A stretch of DNA of 64,000 nucleotides from Moritella sp. Its GTDB lineage: Bacteria; Pseudomonadota; Gammaproteobacteria; Enterobacterales; Moritellaceae. The stretch spans positions 186,001 to 250,000 of the forward strand of contig NZ_JABSQR010000007.1 of the NCBI RefSeq assembly GCF_013215705.1, in the 5' to 3' direction. A program made the translations under genes and the position numbers. Under the pieces are notes generated by a model. It did no database searches, was not told the DNA's origin, and saw only the letters and a list, made by a program, of their open reading frames with translations. Numbering within the stretch: the stretch's first letter is position 1; every line of letters starts with the position of its first letter. This document shows, one piece after another, positions 1-6,769 of this stretch.

Positions 1-104
1 AACGCTACGGGCGATGAGATAAGCGGTGTTAAACATAAAAAGCCAATAACAATAAATAACAAATTTGTTTTTTGAAATGAATAATGGGCAAGTGATTTAA
101 ACAT
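1..104 (-). CDS. N-terminus of a membrane or exported protein, cut by the window edge
   Basis: An ATG at 104 (reverse strand), preceded by a GAGAG ribosome site six bases upstream, opens a frame that stays open to the window edge. The 34 visible residues start MFKSLAHYSFQK and continue into a hydrophobic stretch (about residues 15-31), which fits a signal anchor or first transmembrane helix. The rest of the gene lies outside the window, so the family cannot be named. A palindrome at 178-202 lies in its upstream region. Confidence 0.5.
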   Translation of the reverse strand, partial: MFKSLAHYSFQKTNLLFIVIGFLCLTPLISSPVA

Positions 105-177
105 AAGAACTCTCTATTTATAAGAGTCATCAGTATAACCTGTCATCTTGGTTAAAAACATCAGAATGAAGTTAACA

Positions 178-202
178 TGATGTTCATTTAAATTGAACAT
201 CA
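178..202. promoter_or_regulatory. Perfect inverted repeat, possible operator
   Basis: Nine-base arms TGATGTTCA and TGAACATCA flank a seven-base AT centre. The element lies about 75 bp upstream of the leftward start at 104 and is not followed by a T-run, so it looks more like a repressor operator (for example for a TetR-type dimer) than a terminator. The cognate regulator is not identified. The rest of 105-358 shows nothing further that I recognise. Confidence 0.35.
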
Positions 203-358
203 ATGAATAATATCACAATTAAGTTGCTCACAGTTTTGATGTTTAATTGACAGCAAGCGCAAACAATAAAATATTAACCGCCATTGAGCTTAATGCATTA
301 AGAGACGAGTTTGGAGGCAATAGACATTACGCTTTCCATTACAGGTAATGAATAATGC

Positions 359-988
359 TTAATCAAGATGAGGCAGGCTACGGACATAACCAATTGAGCT
401 GAAAAACAATAACGAATAGCCTAATAATTCAATACCTTCTTCAACGATATCTTTGGCTAAACGGATATAATTATCAGCAAGGACCGTTTTCCACAACTCT
501 CCCATACCAAATAAGCGCGAAAAAATAAGGATGATAACTAAAGCTGTAACAATACTTTGAAAATCACGATGACGAGTAAACTGAGCCAATCCTTCCAATG
601 TGCCGCGGTTATTCCTTGATGCATACAAACTGCATGTTACAAAAACCAATAACGCTGGGTAAAGCCAAAATCCATGCACAATTTGATCAAAAAAACCATC
701 TAACTCACGAATCAGCATACAAGTGAAAAAGCCCATGACCAGCACATGAAAACGACGATTACCTTTATCTATTTTTACTGCATAAGCAAAACTACACGCA
801 ACTGACAAAATCAATATTTGCTGATAATACTCAGTTAAAGAGCGCTCACCAACACCGTGTTCTAATACCATCACATCCAAAAATATAGTTAAACACACAA
901 CCGCGACAATCAGTATTAATAAAATAAACTGTACTATTTCTTGTTGAATAATTTTGATTGTAGGCGAAGAGGAATAATGAACAAGCAT
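359..988 (-). CDS. Multi-pass inner-membrane protein, unknown function
   Basis: A 209-residue protein with about five hydrophobic segments (near residues 20-40, 58-72, 84-95, 108-124 and 145-160) and a final hydrophobic patch near the C-terminus. I chose the start at 988 because GGAG lies seven bases upstream; a start four codons earlier lacks a ribosome site. I recognise no domain. The acidic and aromatic residues between helices suggest a small integral membrane protein of the YccF or DUF type, but this is only an impression. It is transcribed alone, away from the YdcH-like gene. Confidence 0.6.
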   Translation of the reverse strand: MLVHYSSSPTIKIIQQEIVQFILLILIVAVVCLTIFLDVMVLEHGVGERSLTEYYQQILILSVACSFAYAVKIDKGNRRFHVLVMGFFTCMLIRELDGFFDQIVHGFWLYPALLVFVTCSLYASRNNRGTLEGLAQFTRHRDFQSIVTALVIILIFSRLFGMGELWKTVLADNYIRLAKDIVEEGIELLGYSLLFFSSIGYVRSLPHLD

Positions 989-1112
989 AATAAGCTCCAT
1001 TGAACTTGAATTTAGTATCGCCCCGGTTTACGTAGCATAGATCAGGGCAAAAAAATGAGTAATATACTGCATTTTCAACTAAATACAATGAAAAATATTA
1101 AACATTGCAGTG

Positions 1113-1132
1113 GACTGGTATATTTACCAGTC
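1113..1132. promoter_or_regulatory. Perfect dyad GACTGGTA-N4-TACCAGTC
   Basis: A 20-base inverted repeat in the intergenic region between the membrane protein (starts 988, leftward) and the YdcH-like gene (starts 1260, rightward). Its core CTGGTATATTTAC recurs, in reverse orientation, in the tandem repeats at 1812-1852 in front of the GST gene. It has no adjacent T-run, so it is probably a binding site rather than a terminator. Confidence 0.4.
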
Positions 1133-1259
1133 ATGCGCCTATCTCGTTGTTAGTGCAAAAATTATCTGTAACCACGATTAAAGTCAACTTTCATAAATAG
1201 TGGGGTGCTATAGTAATAAGCTAGTTATAGACATTTATTTTCACTCTTGAGGAAATCTT

Positions 1260-1523
1260 ATGCTAAATGAAAATCATGCACTTATTTTTGACTTTCCAGA
1301 ACTAAAACAAGATATAGTTTATTTGAATTATAAAAATGAAACGTTTAGAGAGAAATCAAAGCAATATCATTTACTCGATTACGATATTCGCCAATTAGAA
1401 ATAAATGGCAGTCCGACTGGTGATGAGCACATGACACAATTAAAATTACAACGTGCCAATTTAAAAGATGTGTTATATAAACAACTAAAACAACACCATG
1501 ACGAAGTCATAGCGGCCTCTTAA
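1260..1523 (+). CDS. YdcH/DUF465 family small protein
   Basis: An 87-residue, highly charged, mostly alpha-helical protein. The layout matches the DUF465 (YdcH) family: a short N-terminal part, then helix-turn-helix pairs with the pattern HLLDYDIRQLE and LKLQRANLKDVLYKQL. Family members are about 70-85 residues, so this is full length. Their biochemical role is not established. A GAGGAA ribosome site lies six bases before the ATG. A strong hairpin terminator follows directly, so it is monocistronic. Confidence 0.8.
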   Translation: MLNENHALIFDFPELKQDIVYLNYKNETFREKSKQYHLLDYDIRQLEINGSPTGDEHMTQLKLQRANLKDVLYKQLKQHHDEVIAAS

Positions 1524-1530
1524 AATAACG

Positions 1531-1555
1531 AAGCGGATCTTATGGTTCGCTTTTT
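1531..1555 (+). terminator. Rho-independent terminator of the YdcH-like gene
   Basis: The arms AAGCGGATC (1531-1539) and GGTTCGCTT (1544-1552) pair over nine bases including two G-U pairs, with a TTAT loop and a T-tract at 1551-1555. It starts eight bases after the stop codon. Confidence 0.85.
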
Positions 1556-1576
1556 AATCCAATCAATTAAAATGAC

Positions 1577-1726
1577 TTATGCTTCAATTTGTAGTAAGTC
1601 CATCACCATTAATTTACGAATAACGCTAACGTACATAATGTTAATTTTTGCTAACTTAGTAATTTTAGTTAACGAGTGTCCTTCACGTAATAACTTAATA
1701 ATGTATTGTACTTGTTCTCTATCCAT
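1577..1726 (-). CDS. Possible 49-residue HTH-like protein
   Basis: The frame starts at an ATG at 1726 with CGGA about six bases upstream and encodes 49 residues beginning MDREQVQYIIKLLREGHS. The segment LREGHSLTKITKLAKIN followed by VSVIRKL resembles the helix-turn-helix of small resolvase-like or XRE-like proteins. There is no homology evidence beyond this pattern. It could be a remnant of a larger regulator, or a chance frame in AT-rich DNA. Confidence 0.4.
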   Translation of the reverse strand: MDREQVQYIIKLLREGHSLTKITKLAKINIMYVSVIRKLMVMDLLQIEA

Positions 1727-1811
1727 AATAATTCCGATGACTATATTCAAATTTAACACCATACGTTAAGAGCAACTAAATACAATAATTTATCATAAAA
1801 TCAACCAAAAA

Positions 1812-1852
1812 CCAGTAAATATACCAGTAAATATACCAGTAAATATACCAGT
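1812..1852. repeat. Three tandem 12-bp repeats plus partial fourth
   Basis: The unit CCAGTAAATATA occurs at 1812-1823, 1824-1835 and 1836-1847, followed by CCAGT. The array ends 25 bases before the GST start codon, so it covers the likely promoter or 5' leader. Read on the other strand it contains CTGGTATATTTAC, the core of the dyad at 1113-1132. It may bind a regulator or vary in copy number by slippage. Confidence 0.8.
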
Positions 1853-1877
1853 GTAAAAAGAACAAAGGAAACCCTCA

Positions 1878-2534
1878 ATGTCACTGCCAATTTTATACTC
1901 ATTACAAAACTGTCCTTACGCGATGCGCGCACGACTGGGGTTATTACTCGCCCAACAAGCCGTGATGTTACGTGCCGTGGTAATGAAAAATAAACCGGCT
2001 GAAATGCTCGCGGTATCACCGAAGGCGACAGTACCAGTATTAGTACTTGATGACGGTACTGTTATTGACGAAAGTTTAGACATTATGATTTGGGCGCTAC
2101 ATCAAAGTGATCCATTAGACTTACTACACAAAAGTGAGCCTGAAGCATATCCAGCCATGCTCGCCCTGATTGACATTCACGATACCGTGTTTACTTCAGC
2201 ATTAAGTAAATACAAATACGCGGTACGTTACCATGCAGATGATGAAGTTGAGTTACGCAGACAATGTGCAGTTTATGCAACCATGCTCGAATCGCATCTA
2301 AGCCAACATGCTTATTTAATGGGTGACAAAGTCAGTTTGGCTGATTACGCAATTTTACCGCTCATCCGTCAGTTTGCCCGTGTTGATCGCCAGTGGTATT
2401 TGCAAGCCCCCCTACCACACTTACGTAATTGGCTAAATAAACATTTACAAGATCAACGCTTTGCTAAGGCAATGGCGAAATACCCGCAGTGGTTAGAGAC
2501 TAACGAAGAATTTTTATTTGGACATGCCGACTAA
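1878..2534 (+). CDS. Glutathione S-transferase family protein
   Basis: The 218-residue protein has a thioredoxin-fold N-terminal domain (about 1-75). CPYAMRAR near residues 12-19 gives the catalytic-type Cys/Pro start, PKATVPVL is the cis-proline strand and DESLDIM the glutathione gamma-Glu contact. An all-alpha C-terminal domain (about 90-210) contains LADYAILPLIRQFAR. Length and layout match cytosolic GSTs of the omega/beta-like type that reduce or conjugate thiols. The substrate is unknown. A near-identical but gutted copy lies at 36803-36948, so this is the intact member of a duplicated pair. The ribosome site is AAAGGAAA. Confidence 0.88.
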   Translation: MSLPILYSLQNCPYAMRARLGLLLAQQAVMLRAVVMKNKPAEMLAVSPKATVPVLVLDDGTVIDESLDIMIWALHQSDPLDLLHKSEPEAYPAMLALIDIHDTVFTSALSKYKYAVRYHADDEVELRRQCAVYATMLESHLSQHAYLMGDKVSLADYAILPLIRQFARVDRQWYLQAPLPHLRNWLNKHLQDQRFAKAMAKYPQWLETNEEFLFGHAD

Positions 2535-2536
2535 AA

Positions 2537-2570
2537 AAGGACAAGCACGATATCGCTCATGCTTGTCCTT
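2537..2570. terminator. Bidirectional terminator hairpin after gst
   Basis: The arms AAGGACAAGCA (2537-2547) and TGCTTGTCCTT (2560-2570) form an 11-bp stem. It separates the rightward GST gene from the leftward RND remnant. The equivalent hairpin sits in the same place in the second GST/RND pair (36957-36990). Confidence 0.8.
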
Positions 2571-2612
2571 ATCATTAATACGAATATTTTCGCATCTGGA
2601 ATGAATGGCTAA

Positions 2613-3006
2613 TTAAGCCACGTCTTTCACTATATGCACATCACTTACTTGAGTGTTCGTTTTATCTGTTTTAGCTGCTAACGTTTTGGCTGATTGCTCT
2701 GCTAATTCCGCTTCTAACAAATGCAGGCGCTTGGGTACTAAACGATTTAATAACGCCTTTGCCAACAAGCGATATTTAACCGCTTTAACAACAATACCAC
2801 AATAATCGTTTTCTAAACGTTGGAACAATTCTTCCATCCACAGGCTAAAGCGACTGATTTTTTGCTCTGATTTTAACATCTTACTGGCAAGTGTCGGGGT
2901 TAGTGTCTATATACACTTGGGCAACGTCGCGTAAAGCAGCAGACCAACCATAGGGACCAGTAGTGAAATCACGAACGCGGCAAACGATATCAAAAGATTT
3001 AAACAT
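2613..3006 (-). pseudogene. Scrambled remnant of an RND efflux transporter (copy A)
   Basis: The sequence is a mosaic of pieces colinear with the intact RND gene at 37030-40197. Reading leftward, it holds an LRDVAQVY piece, then LASKMLKSEQKISRFSLWME..., then a piece matching the region around 38390-38445, then the C-terminal tail LEAELAEQSAKT...DVHIVKDVA. At least three internal deletions separate the pieces, and the frame shifts just before MLKSEQ. An 88-codon frame at 2613-2879 survives only because the fused pieces happen to stay open. The part upstream of 2936 diverges from copy B but may derive from the same gene. It cannot make a pump (88 of roughly 1055 residues). Confidence 0.85.
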
Positions 3007-3090
3007 AAATTCACCTATAAAAATCCAAGTTATTTAATATTTATCAGTGTTGAATGAATTCGTCAGAGGTAAGTATACAATCTAAGGCAA

Positions 3091-3110
3091 CGCTCACAAA
3101 CGCTTACATA
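3091..3110. promoter_or_regulatory. RstA-like box upstream of vgrG
   Basis: CGCTCACAAA is followed directly by CGCTTACATA, a direct repeat with period 10 whose half-sites are TCACA (3094-3098) and TTACA (3104-3108). It lies about 100 bp upstream of vgrG. Matching period-10 TTACA repeats occur before tssA, before the 595-residue gene and before the RstA-like regulator gene. The E. coli RstA box, as I recall it, also has two TACA half-sites 10 bp apart. Confidence 0.55.
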
Positions 3111-3211
3111 AAAGGAATCCAGCATTATTTTTTCTTATGTTAGGATTTAATGCGAATTGATATAACAAACACTAACCATCGCATGGTAAAAAATAGTAAC
3201 GAGAGTCCATT

Positions 3212-5218
3212 ATGACAGCTTCAGAATATACTCAAAAACACCGGCCAATACGGGCTAAGTTAGACGGTAAAGGCCCTTATATTGTCACCGAATTAACTGT
3301 TACAGAACAAATATTTTCACGTTCCTATTATGCCACAGTATTAATATCCAAAGACAAGATATCAGAATCCTTATTAGGCAAAGCGATTGCTCTCAGCTAC
3401 TCACCAGGTCTCGAAGGAAACAGAAAAGAAGCACGCTGTTTTCATGCATTAGTCTCATCGATAGAAAGTCTCAGTTTTGATCCTGTAAAAGCGCTTTACA
3501 CCTACCGTATCGAAGCGATAGATCCATTGTCCGTATTTAACTATCGCGTATCGAGTCGTACTTTCCAAGACATGACCAGTAAACAAATCATTGAAAAGGT
3601 CTTGTCCGACTCCGGTTTAAAAAGCTATTTCAAACTATCAATGCGTAGTGCTGGTATTAAGCACTCCTATTGTATTCAATTTAACGAAAACGATTACGAT
3701 TTCCTAAGGCGAATGATGGCAAGTGAAGGTTGGCATTATCACAGCGATCATAACGGGAATCAGCCGTATATTATCATCGGTGATAATAATCAAGACTTTG
3801 CAAATCTAGATAGCAGCAAAATTCCGTTCATTACCGGTGCGAAAGATAAAACACACGCCATCATACATTGGCACGTACGTAGTATCCTTGGCGTAAGCAA
3901 ATTATCACTTGGCGATCACAATGCCGAACTCGCCGAGTGCCTTTCGAGTGGTAATAGAACAACGACCAATAGCGTTAAAAATAATGCCTTAACACAATAT
4001 TTTTTTGGTCAGGGGCATAACGATAAAAATACCATCAGAGATTCAGCTAAGCGTCAGATGGAAAGCATCGATACACAAAAAATCAATATTACAGCACAAT
4101 CATCCATCCCGGCATTAGGGGCTGGATTACGTTTTACACTAACTGACCACAGTGACTGCGAGCACAATCAAGAATACGTGGTAACACAAGCAGAACATCA
4201 CTTCTCAGCAACAGAAAGCGGTCATAAAACCGAATACACCAATACATTTCAATGTATGCCTGCATCCATTTTATGGCGTCCACCCTTCTTGCCAAAACCA
4301 CAAATCCACAGTGTACAAAGCGCAGAAGTCACCGGGCCAAGTGGTGAAGAAACAAATCAAGATAAACAAGGGCGAATTAAAATCCACTTTCATTGGGACT
4401 TGCAAGGTAAAAAAGACGAAAAAAGTTCGTGCTGGGTACCAGTTTCTCAAGCCTCTGCCAGTAACGGATTTGGCGTACAATTTATTCCTCGTGTTGGTGA
4501 CGAAGTATTAATTAACTTTATTGATGGCGATCCTGACCGCCCTGTTGTTTGTGGCTCTATCTACACAGGGAAAAATAAACCGCCCTACAGCGCAGCAACA
4601 CAATCAGGGATCAAAACCAGAAGCACACCGAAAGGTAATGCCAGTACTGCGAATGAACTCAGATTCGAAGACAAAAAAGATAAAGAAGAAATCTTTTTAC
4701 AAGCCGAAAAAGATCTGACCATCAACGTAAAGAAAAATAACAAAAAGACCGTCACTGGTACGTCGTTATTAACCGTCGAAAAAACAATAAATATCAGCAG
4801 TAAAGAAGCGACAAGTCTGGAAAGTAAAGATGCCTTATCAACTAAATCTGTAAAGGATACGAATATAGCGTCAGATGCGAACATCAGTTTAGATGCTGGT
4901 AAAAATGCCAACATGAGTGCAACTTCTGCGATCAAGATTGATGGTCAGACAATTGAATTAAAAGGTAAAACAAAAATAAAATTATCCGTCGGGGGTAGCA
5001 GTATCGAAATAAGTCCAAGCGGTATAAAAATAACGGGCCCACAGATCGCAATCGAAGGACAAGGTAGTGCGACCCTCAAAGCCACTATCGTCACTGTCGA
5101 AAGCAAAGCAAAAACAGATATTAAAGGTGCACTAGTCGGCATTAATGGCAGTGCAATGACACAAATTAAAGCAGGGGCCATGGTTCAAATACAGGGCGCG
5201 ATTACAAAGGTAAACTAA
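3212..5218 (+). CDS. vgrG: T6SS spike protein VgrG (TssI)
   Basis: A 668-residue VgrG, the trimeric spike that sits on the Hcp tube and carries effectors. The N-terminal gp27-like part (about 1-370) includes IQFNENDYDFLRRMMASEGW. The gp5/OB part includes GRIKIHFHWDL and WVPVSQASASNGFGVQFIPRVGDEVL... , and the C-terminus is a repetitive beta-helix with GGSSIEISPSGIKITGP. It stops after the beta-helix without an enzymatic extension, so cargo must bind non-covalently, probably through PAAR or the next protein. It is the first gene of a three-gene rightward operon (4-nt overlap TAATG-type with the next gene) convergent with the main T6SS operon. Confidence 0.95.
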   Translation: MTASEYTQKHRPIRAKLDGKGPYIVTELTVTEQIFSRSYYATVLISKDKISESLLGKAIALSYSPGLEGNRKEARCFHALVSSIESLSFDPVKALYTYRIEAIDPLSVFNYRVSSRTFQDMTSKQIIEKVLSDSGLKSYFKLSMRSAGIKHSYCIQFNENDYDFLRRMMASEGWHYHSDHNGNQPYIIIGDNNQDFANLDSSKIPFITGAKDKTHAIIHWHVRSILGVSKLSLGDHNAELAECLSSGNRTTTNSVKNNALTQYFFGQGHNDKNTIRDSAKRQMESIDTQKINITAQSSIPALGAGLRFTLTDHSDCEHNQEYVVTQAEHHFSATESGHKTEYTNTFQCMPASILWRPPFLPKPQIHSVQSAEVTGPSGEETNQDKQGRIKIHFHWDLQGKKDEKSSCWVPVSQASASNGFGVQFIPRVGDEVLINFIDGDPDRPVVCGSIYTGKNKPPYSAATQSGIKTRSTPKGNASTANELRFEDKKDKEEIFLQAEKDLTINVKKNNKKTVTGTSLLTVEKTINISSKEATSLESKDALSTKSVKDTNIASDANISLDAGKNANMSATSAIKIDGQTIELKGKTKIKLSVGGSSIEISPSGIKITGPQIAIEGQGSATLKATIVTVESKAKTDIKGALVGINGSAMTQIKAGAMVQIQGAITKVN

Positions 5219-5787
5219 TGCATTATTTAAAGATCCCACACCAGCATGCACAAGACATTTTATCTTTGTATGAAGCAAGTGATGAAATAACCGCGCTCGC
5301 AGCGCAACATCTTACGCCCGCAGCGGTCATCGATATGGCAATTGCAGCTGAACTCTTTGCTGATACCGTCTTATTCCTTGCGCATGCATTACCGGTTCGA
5401 GAAGCAATCTGGTGGGCATGTTGCTGCGCAAGTCAACGTAGCGACTGGAATGAAGACGAAGCCAATGCGATTCGCTCTGCCAAAGCATGGGTTCATGAAC
5501 CCGATGAAACAGCACGTCGATTTGCCGAAGATATGGCAAAAAAAGCAGACTTACAAACTGGTGCTGGTTGGGTTGCTCAGGCTGCATTCTGGAGCGGTGG
5601 TAGTATGACGGCTCCGAGCGAACCCATTGTTCAGCCGCCTGAATACTTATATTCACAAGCAGTCGCAGGTGCGGTTAACTTAACTGCAGCCCTGCCTGAT
5701 GGCGAGCATGCCACAGAACGATATGAACACTATTTTAAACTTGGATTACATATTGCCCAAGGTGGCAATGGTAAGTTAGGAGAATAA
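5218..5787 (+). CDS. DUF6931-like VgrG-PAAR linker protein
   Basis: A 189-residue, mainly alpha-helical protein with no signal peptide. Short Trp/Cys-rich motifs include AIWWACCCASQR and WVAQAAFWSGGSM. Proteins of this type (DUF6931) commonly lie between vgrG and PAAR genes and may act as adaptors or chaperones for loading the spike. The function is not established. Its start overlaps the vgrG stop by one base and PAAR follows one base after its own stop, so the three are translationally coupled. Confidence 0.7.
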   Translation: MHYLKIPHQHAQDILSLYEASDEITALAAQHLTPAAVIDMAIAAELFADTVLFLAHALPVREAIWWACCCASQRSDWNEDEANAIRSAKAWVHEPDETARRFAEDMAKKADLQTGAGWVAQAAFWSGGSMTAPSEPIVQPPEYLYSQAVAGAVNLTAALPDGEHATERYEHYFKLGLHIAQGGNGKLGE

Positions 5788-5788
5788 T

Positions 5789-6085
5789 ATGTTACCAGCA
5801 GCACGCGCGACCGACATGCATATATGTCCAATGCAAACACCCGCATTAGTACCGATCCCACATGTTGGCGGGCCGCTGCTACCACTGCCGACAACCGTAT
5901 TAATCGGTAATTTACCCGCTGCGACCGTAGGACAAATATGTATGTGTGTTGGCCCACCCGACAGTGTGGTGAAAGGCAGTGCAACCGTCTTAATCAACAG
6001 TAAGCCAGCAGCAAGAATGGGCGATACCACAGCCCACGGTGGTACCATTATAATGGGAATGCCAACGGTTTTAATTGGTGGTTAA
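5789..6085 (+). CDS. PAAR-domain spike tip protein
   Basis: A 98-residue stand-alone PAAR protein that caps the VgrG trimer with a metal-bound cone. Visible features are the N-terminal AARATDMHICPM, repeated GxPTVLIGxxPAA units and the C-terminal ARMGDTTAHGGTI... . His and Cys residues suitable for zinc binding occur in HICP and TAHGG. No effector domain is fused. The last 15 bases overlap the 3' end of the convergent kinase gene. Confidence 0.93.
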   Translation: MLPAARATDMHICPMQTPALVPIPHVGGPLLPLPTTVLIGNLPAATVGQICMCVGPPDSVVKGSATVLINSKPAARMGDTTAHGGTIIMGMPTVLIGG

Positions 6086-6766
6086 TTCAGTCTTATCATA
6101 CAAAGATAAATCATTCGATTTATCTTTCATTTTTGTAAGCCAGTTAAGCCAACGCGTTAATAACTGCTGTTCTGGCAAGGTTAAATCCGAATTATACAAC
6201 TGTAATAACCACTGATAAAAAGCATGCCAATCATCCTGAGGCACCACGATGTGCGACTGTTCATAACGATCTGCGGAACAAAAACCAGGGGTCACTTGCC
6301 ATGATGACAAGTTCGATAATATCGTACCTGACGGTAATGCAGAACCACAATCAATTAACGATATTTCACCTTTATCCACATTATAGATAACATTCGATGG
6401 CTTAATATCACCATGCACCCAACCTTGCGCATGCATCGCCATCATCGCACGCACTATCTGTGGTACAAGTGGCAAAAATTCATTTATTTGATGCGCAGTA
6501 AAAGAGAGTAATGACTCCCCTTCAATGAATGGCATCAATAATAAATTTTCCGCCTTAAAATACTCCCTCACAGGGCGGATGTAATATGAGTGACAGTCAG
6601 CTAAACAGAGTAACTCTCGTTCTATTGCAATGGGCTCTGCCCGCTTCAGCACCACATACTCTGATGCTGAAGCAGATTGGCTATCTCGGACCAGCCATGT
6701 CGTCGATGACAGTAATTTAATTACTGTAAAACGAGAAGCAAGTCGATCGTTTATCGCGCTCGTAAT
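6071..6766 (-). CDS. T6SS-linked Ser/Thr protein kinase without a standard start codon
   Basis: The reading frame has a kinase core. LMPFIEGESLL is the hinge, VHGDIKPSNVIYN is the catalytic loop with its Asp and Asn, LIDCGSA is a DFG variant and TPGFCSADRYE is the activation segment. Such kinases (PpkA type) phosphorylate the FHA protein, which is encoded in the same operon. The N-lobe, with RFTVIKLL and the lysine in VVLKR, is encoded upstream of the first GTG (6655), but between the tssM stop and that GTG there is no ATG, GTG or TTG in frame. Only ATT (6764-6766) or ATA (6752-6754) could start a whole kinase. The frame is the same as tssM, separated by one TAA. It may be start-less and impaired. 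Confidence 0.7.
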   Translation of the reverse strand: MTSAINDRLASRFTVIKLLSSTTWLVRDSQSASASEYVVLKRAEPIAIERELLCLADCHSYYIRPVREYFKAENLLLMPFIEGESLLSFTAHQINEFLPLVPQIVRAMMAMHAQGWVHGDIKPSNVIYNVDKGEISLIDCGSALPSGTILSNLSSWQVTPGFCSADRYEQSHIVVPQDDWHAFYQWLLQLYNSDLTLPEQQLLTRWLNWLTKMKDKSNDLSLYDKTELTTN

Positions 6767-6769
6767 CCT

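Noticed and set aside
1542-1769. 75-codon rightward frame overlapping the small HTH-like frame
   Set aside because: It starts inside the terminator hairpin of the YdcH-like gene and has no ribosome site.
2613-2879. 88-codon frame as a small functional gene
   Set aside because: Every part matches a separate segment of the RND pump gene at 37030-40197 in order, with deletions between. It is a remnant.
4311-4935. Several 65-116-codon frames inside vgrG
   Set aside because: Shadows of vgrG in other frames with no ribosome sites and no family pattern.
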